DNA of 22,685 nt from Anaerolineaceae bacterium. GTDB taxonomy: Bacteria; Chloroflexota; Anaerolineae; Anaerolineales; Anaerolineaceae. Location of the stretch: positions 1 to 22,685 of the forward strand of contig DPKV01000154.1 of assembly GCA_003542325.1 (NCBI GenBank), given 5' to 3'. The notes below the pieces were generated by a model. The model had not been told where the DNA came from and did not search any database. It saw nothing but the letters and a program-made list of their open reading frames with translations. The translations under genes and the position numbers were made by a program. This document shows, in pieces, positions 22,491 to 22,685 of this stretch (position 1 is the stretch's first letter; every line of letters starts with the position of its first letter).

Positions 22491-22685
22491 AAGTGGAATG
22501 CAGACCGATCGCTCTCCTGTAAAAGTGTATGTAAAAAATTATGGAGTTTGTAACGTATGTTGGGCAAGGACTGACTACAAAATTGGTTTTCCCGCTCATT
22601 AACAATCTTCAGTTAAAACAATTTGACCCAGAATAATCAGAAAAATTCTTCTATAATTGACTCTACTGCAAAAACCTGAACTTTA
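22491..22685. other. Right-edge region without a recognisable gene
   Basis: About 195 bases follow the CorA remnant. TTGACC (22623-22628) and TATAAT (22652-22657) lie 23 bases apart, too far for a standard promoter, although the TATAAT may belong to a plus-strand gene outside the window. No terminator or ORF can be supported here. Confidence 0.4.

Noticed and set aside
22623..22657. TTGACC and TATAAT as a promoter near the right edge
   Set aside because: The hexamers are 23 bases apart, too far for a standard sigma-70 promoter, and no gene follows in the window.

Overview
The window looks like a chromosomal segment of a Gram-positive-style or Chloroflexota bacterium, most likely class Anaerolineae. 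This is inferred from gene content: a MalT-type LuxR regulator, a CUT1 sugar importer with a lipoprotein binding protein, a bacterial S10 carboxypeptidase and moderate GC. No rRNA, tRNA, CRISPR array, insertion sequence or phage gene was seen.

Layout. (1) 1-1220: terminator of an upstream gene, then a Na+/Ca2+-exchanger-family antiporter and its own terminator. (2) 1318-1899: a minus-strand PspC-domain protein, a plus-strand two-helix membrane gene interrupted by an in-frame TAG, and a strong terminator facing left. (3) 1926-5443: a minus-strand regulatory pair, a pseudo-receiver/HTH protein followed by a 907-residue MalT/LAL-type LuxR regulator, with dyad sites around the probable promoter. 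(4) 5629-12212: a sugar-utilisation locus with a LacI repressor under a promoter carrying two AAACGTTT operators, a lipoprotein binding protein, two permeases and a GH13_18 sugar phosphorylase. A GT4 glycosyltransferase converges on it (12203-13492). The set recalls the E. coli ycjMNOP/ycjW glucosylglycerate phosphorylase locus. (5) 13641-15110: an S10 serine carboxypeptidase (minus). (6) 15427-16236: a membrane protein of unknown function. (7) 16327-22234: the most interesting region, an apparent operon encoding a complete ECF-type importer (fused double ATPase, EcfT, S component) interleaved with a methylthioadenosine/methylthioinosine-type phosphorylase and an MtaD-type adenosine-derivative deaminase. 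(8) 22254-22490: a decayed C-terminal fragment of a CorA metal transporter.

How the parts work together. In region 4 a disaccharide or glucoside would be bound outside, imported, and cleaved by phosphorolysis to glucose 1-phosphate; LacI senses the sugar. No ATPase gene is present, so a shared MsmX/UgpC-type ATPase is presumed. In region 7 the import machinery and two purine-nucleoside enzymes are linked: deamination of an adenosine derivative (MTA, SAH, 5'-deoxyadenosine) gives the inosine form, which the phosphorylase would split into hypoxanthine and a (thio)ribose 1-phosphate. The simplest reading is an ECF transporter for a 5'-modified purine nucleoside, which I do not recognise as a characterised ECF substrate class; this is inference from gene order and motifs only.
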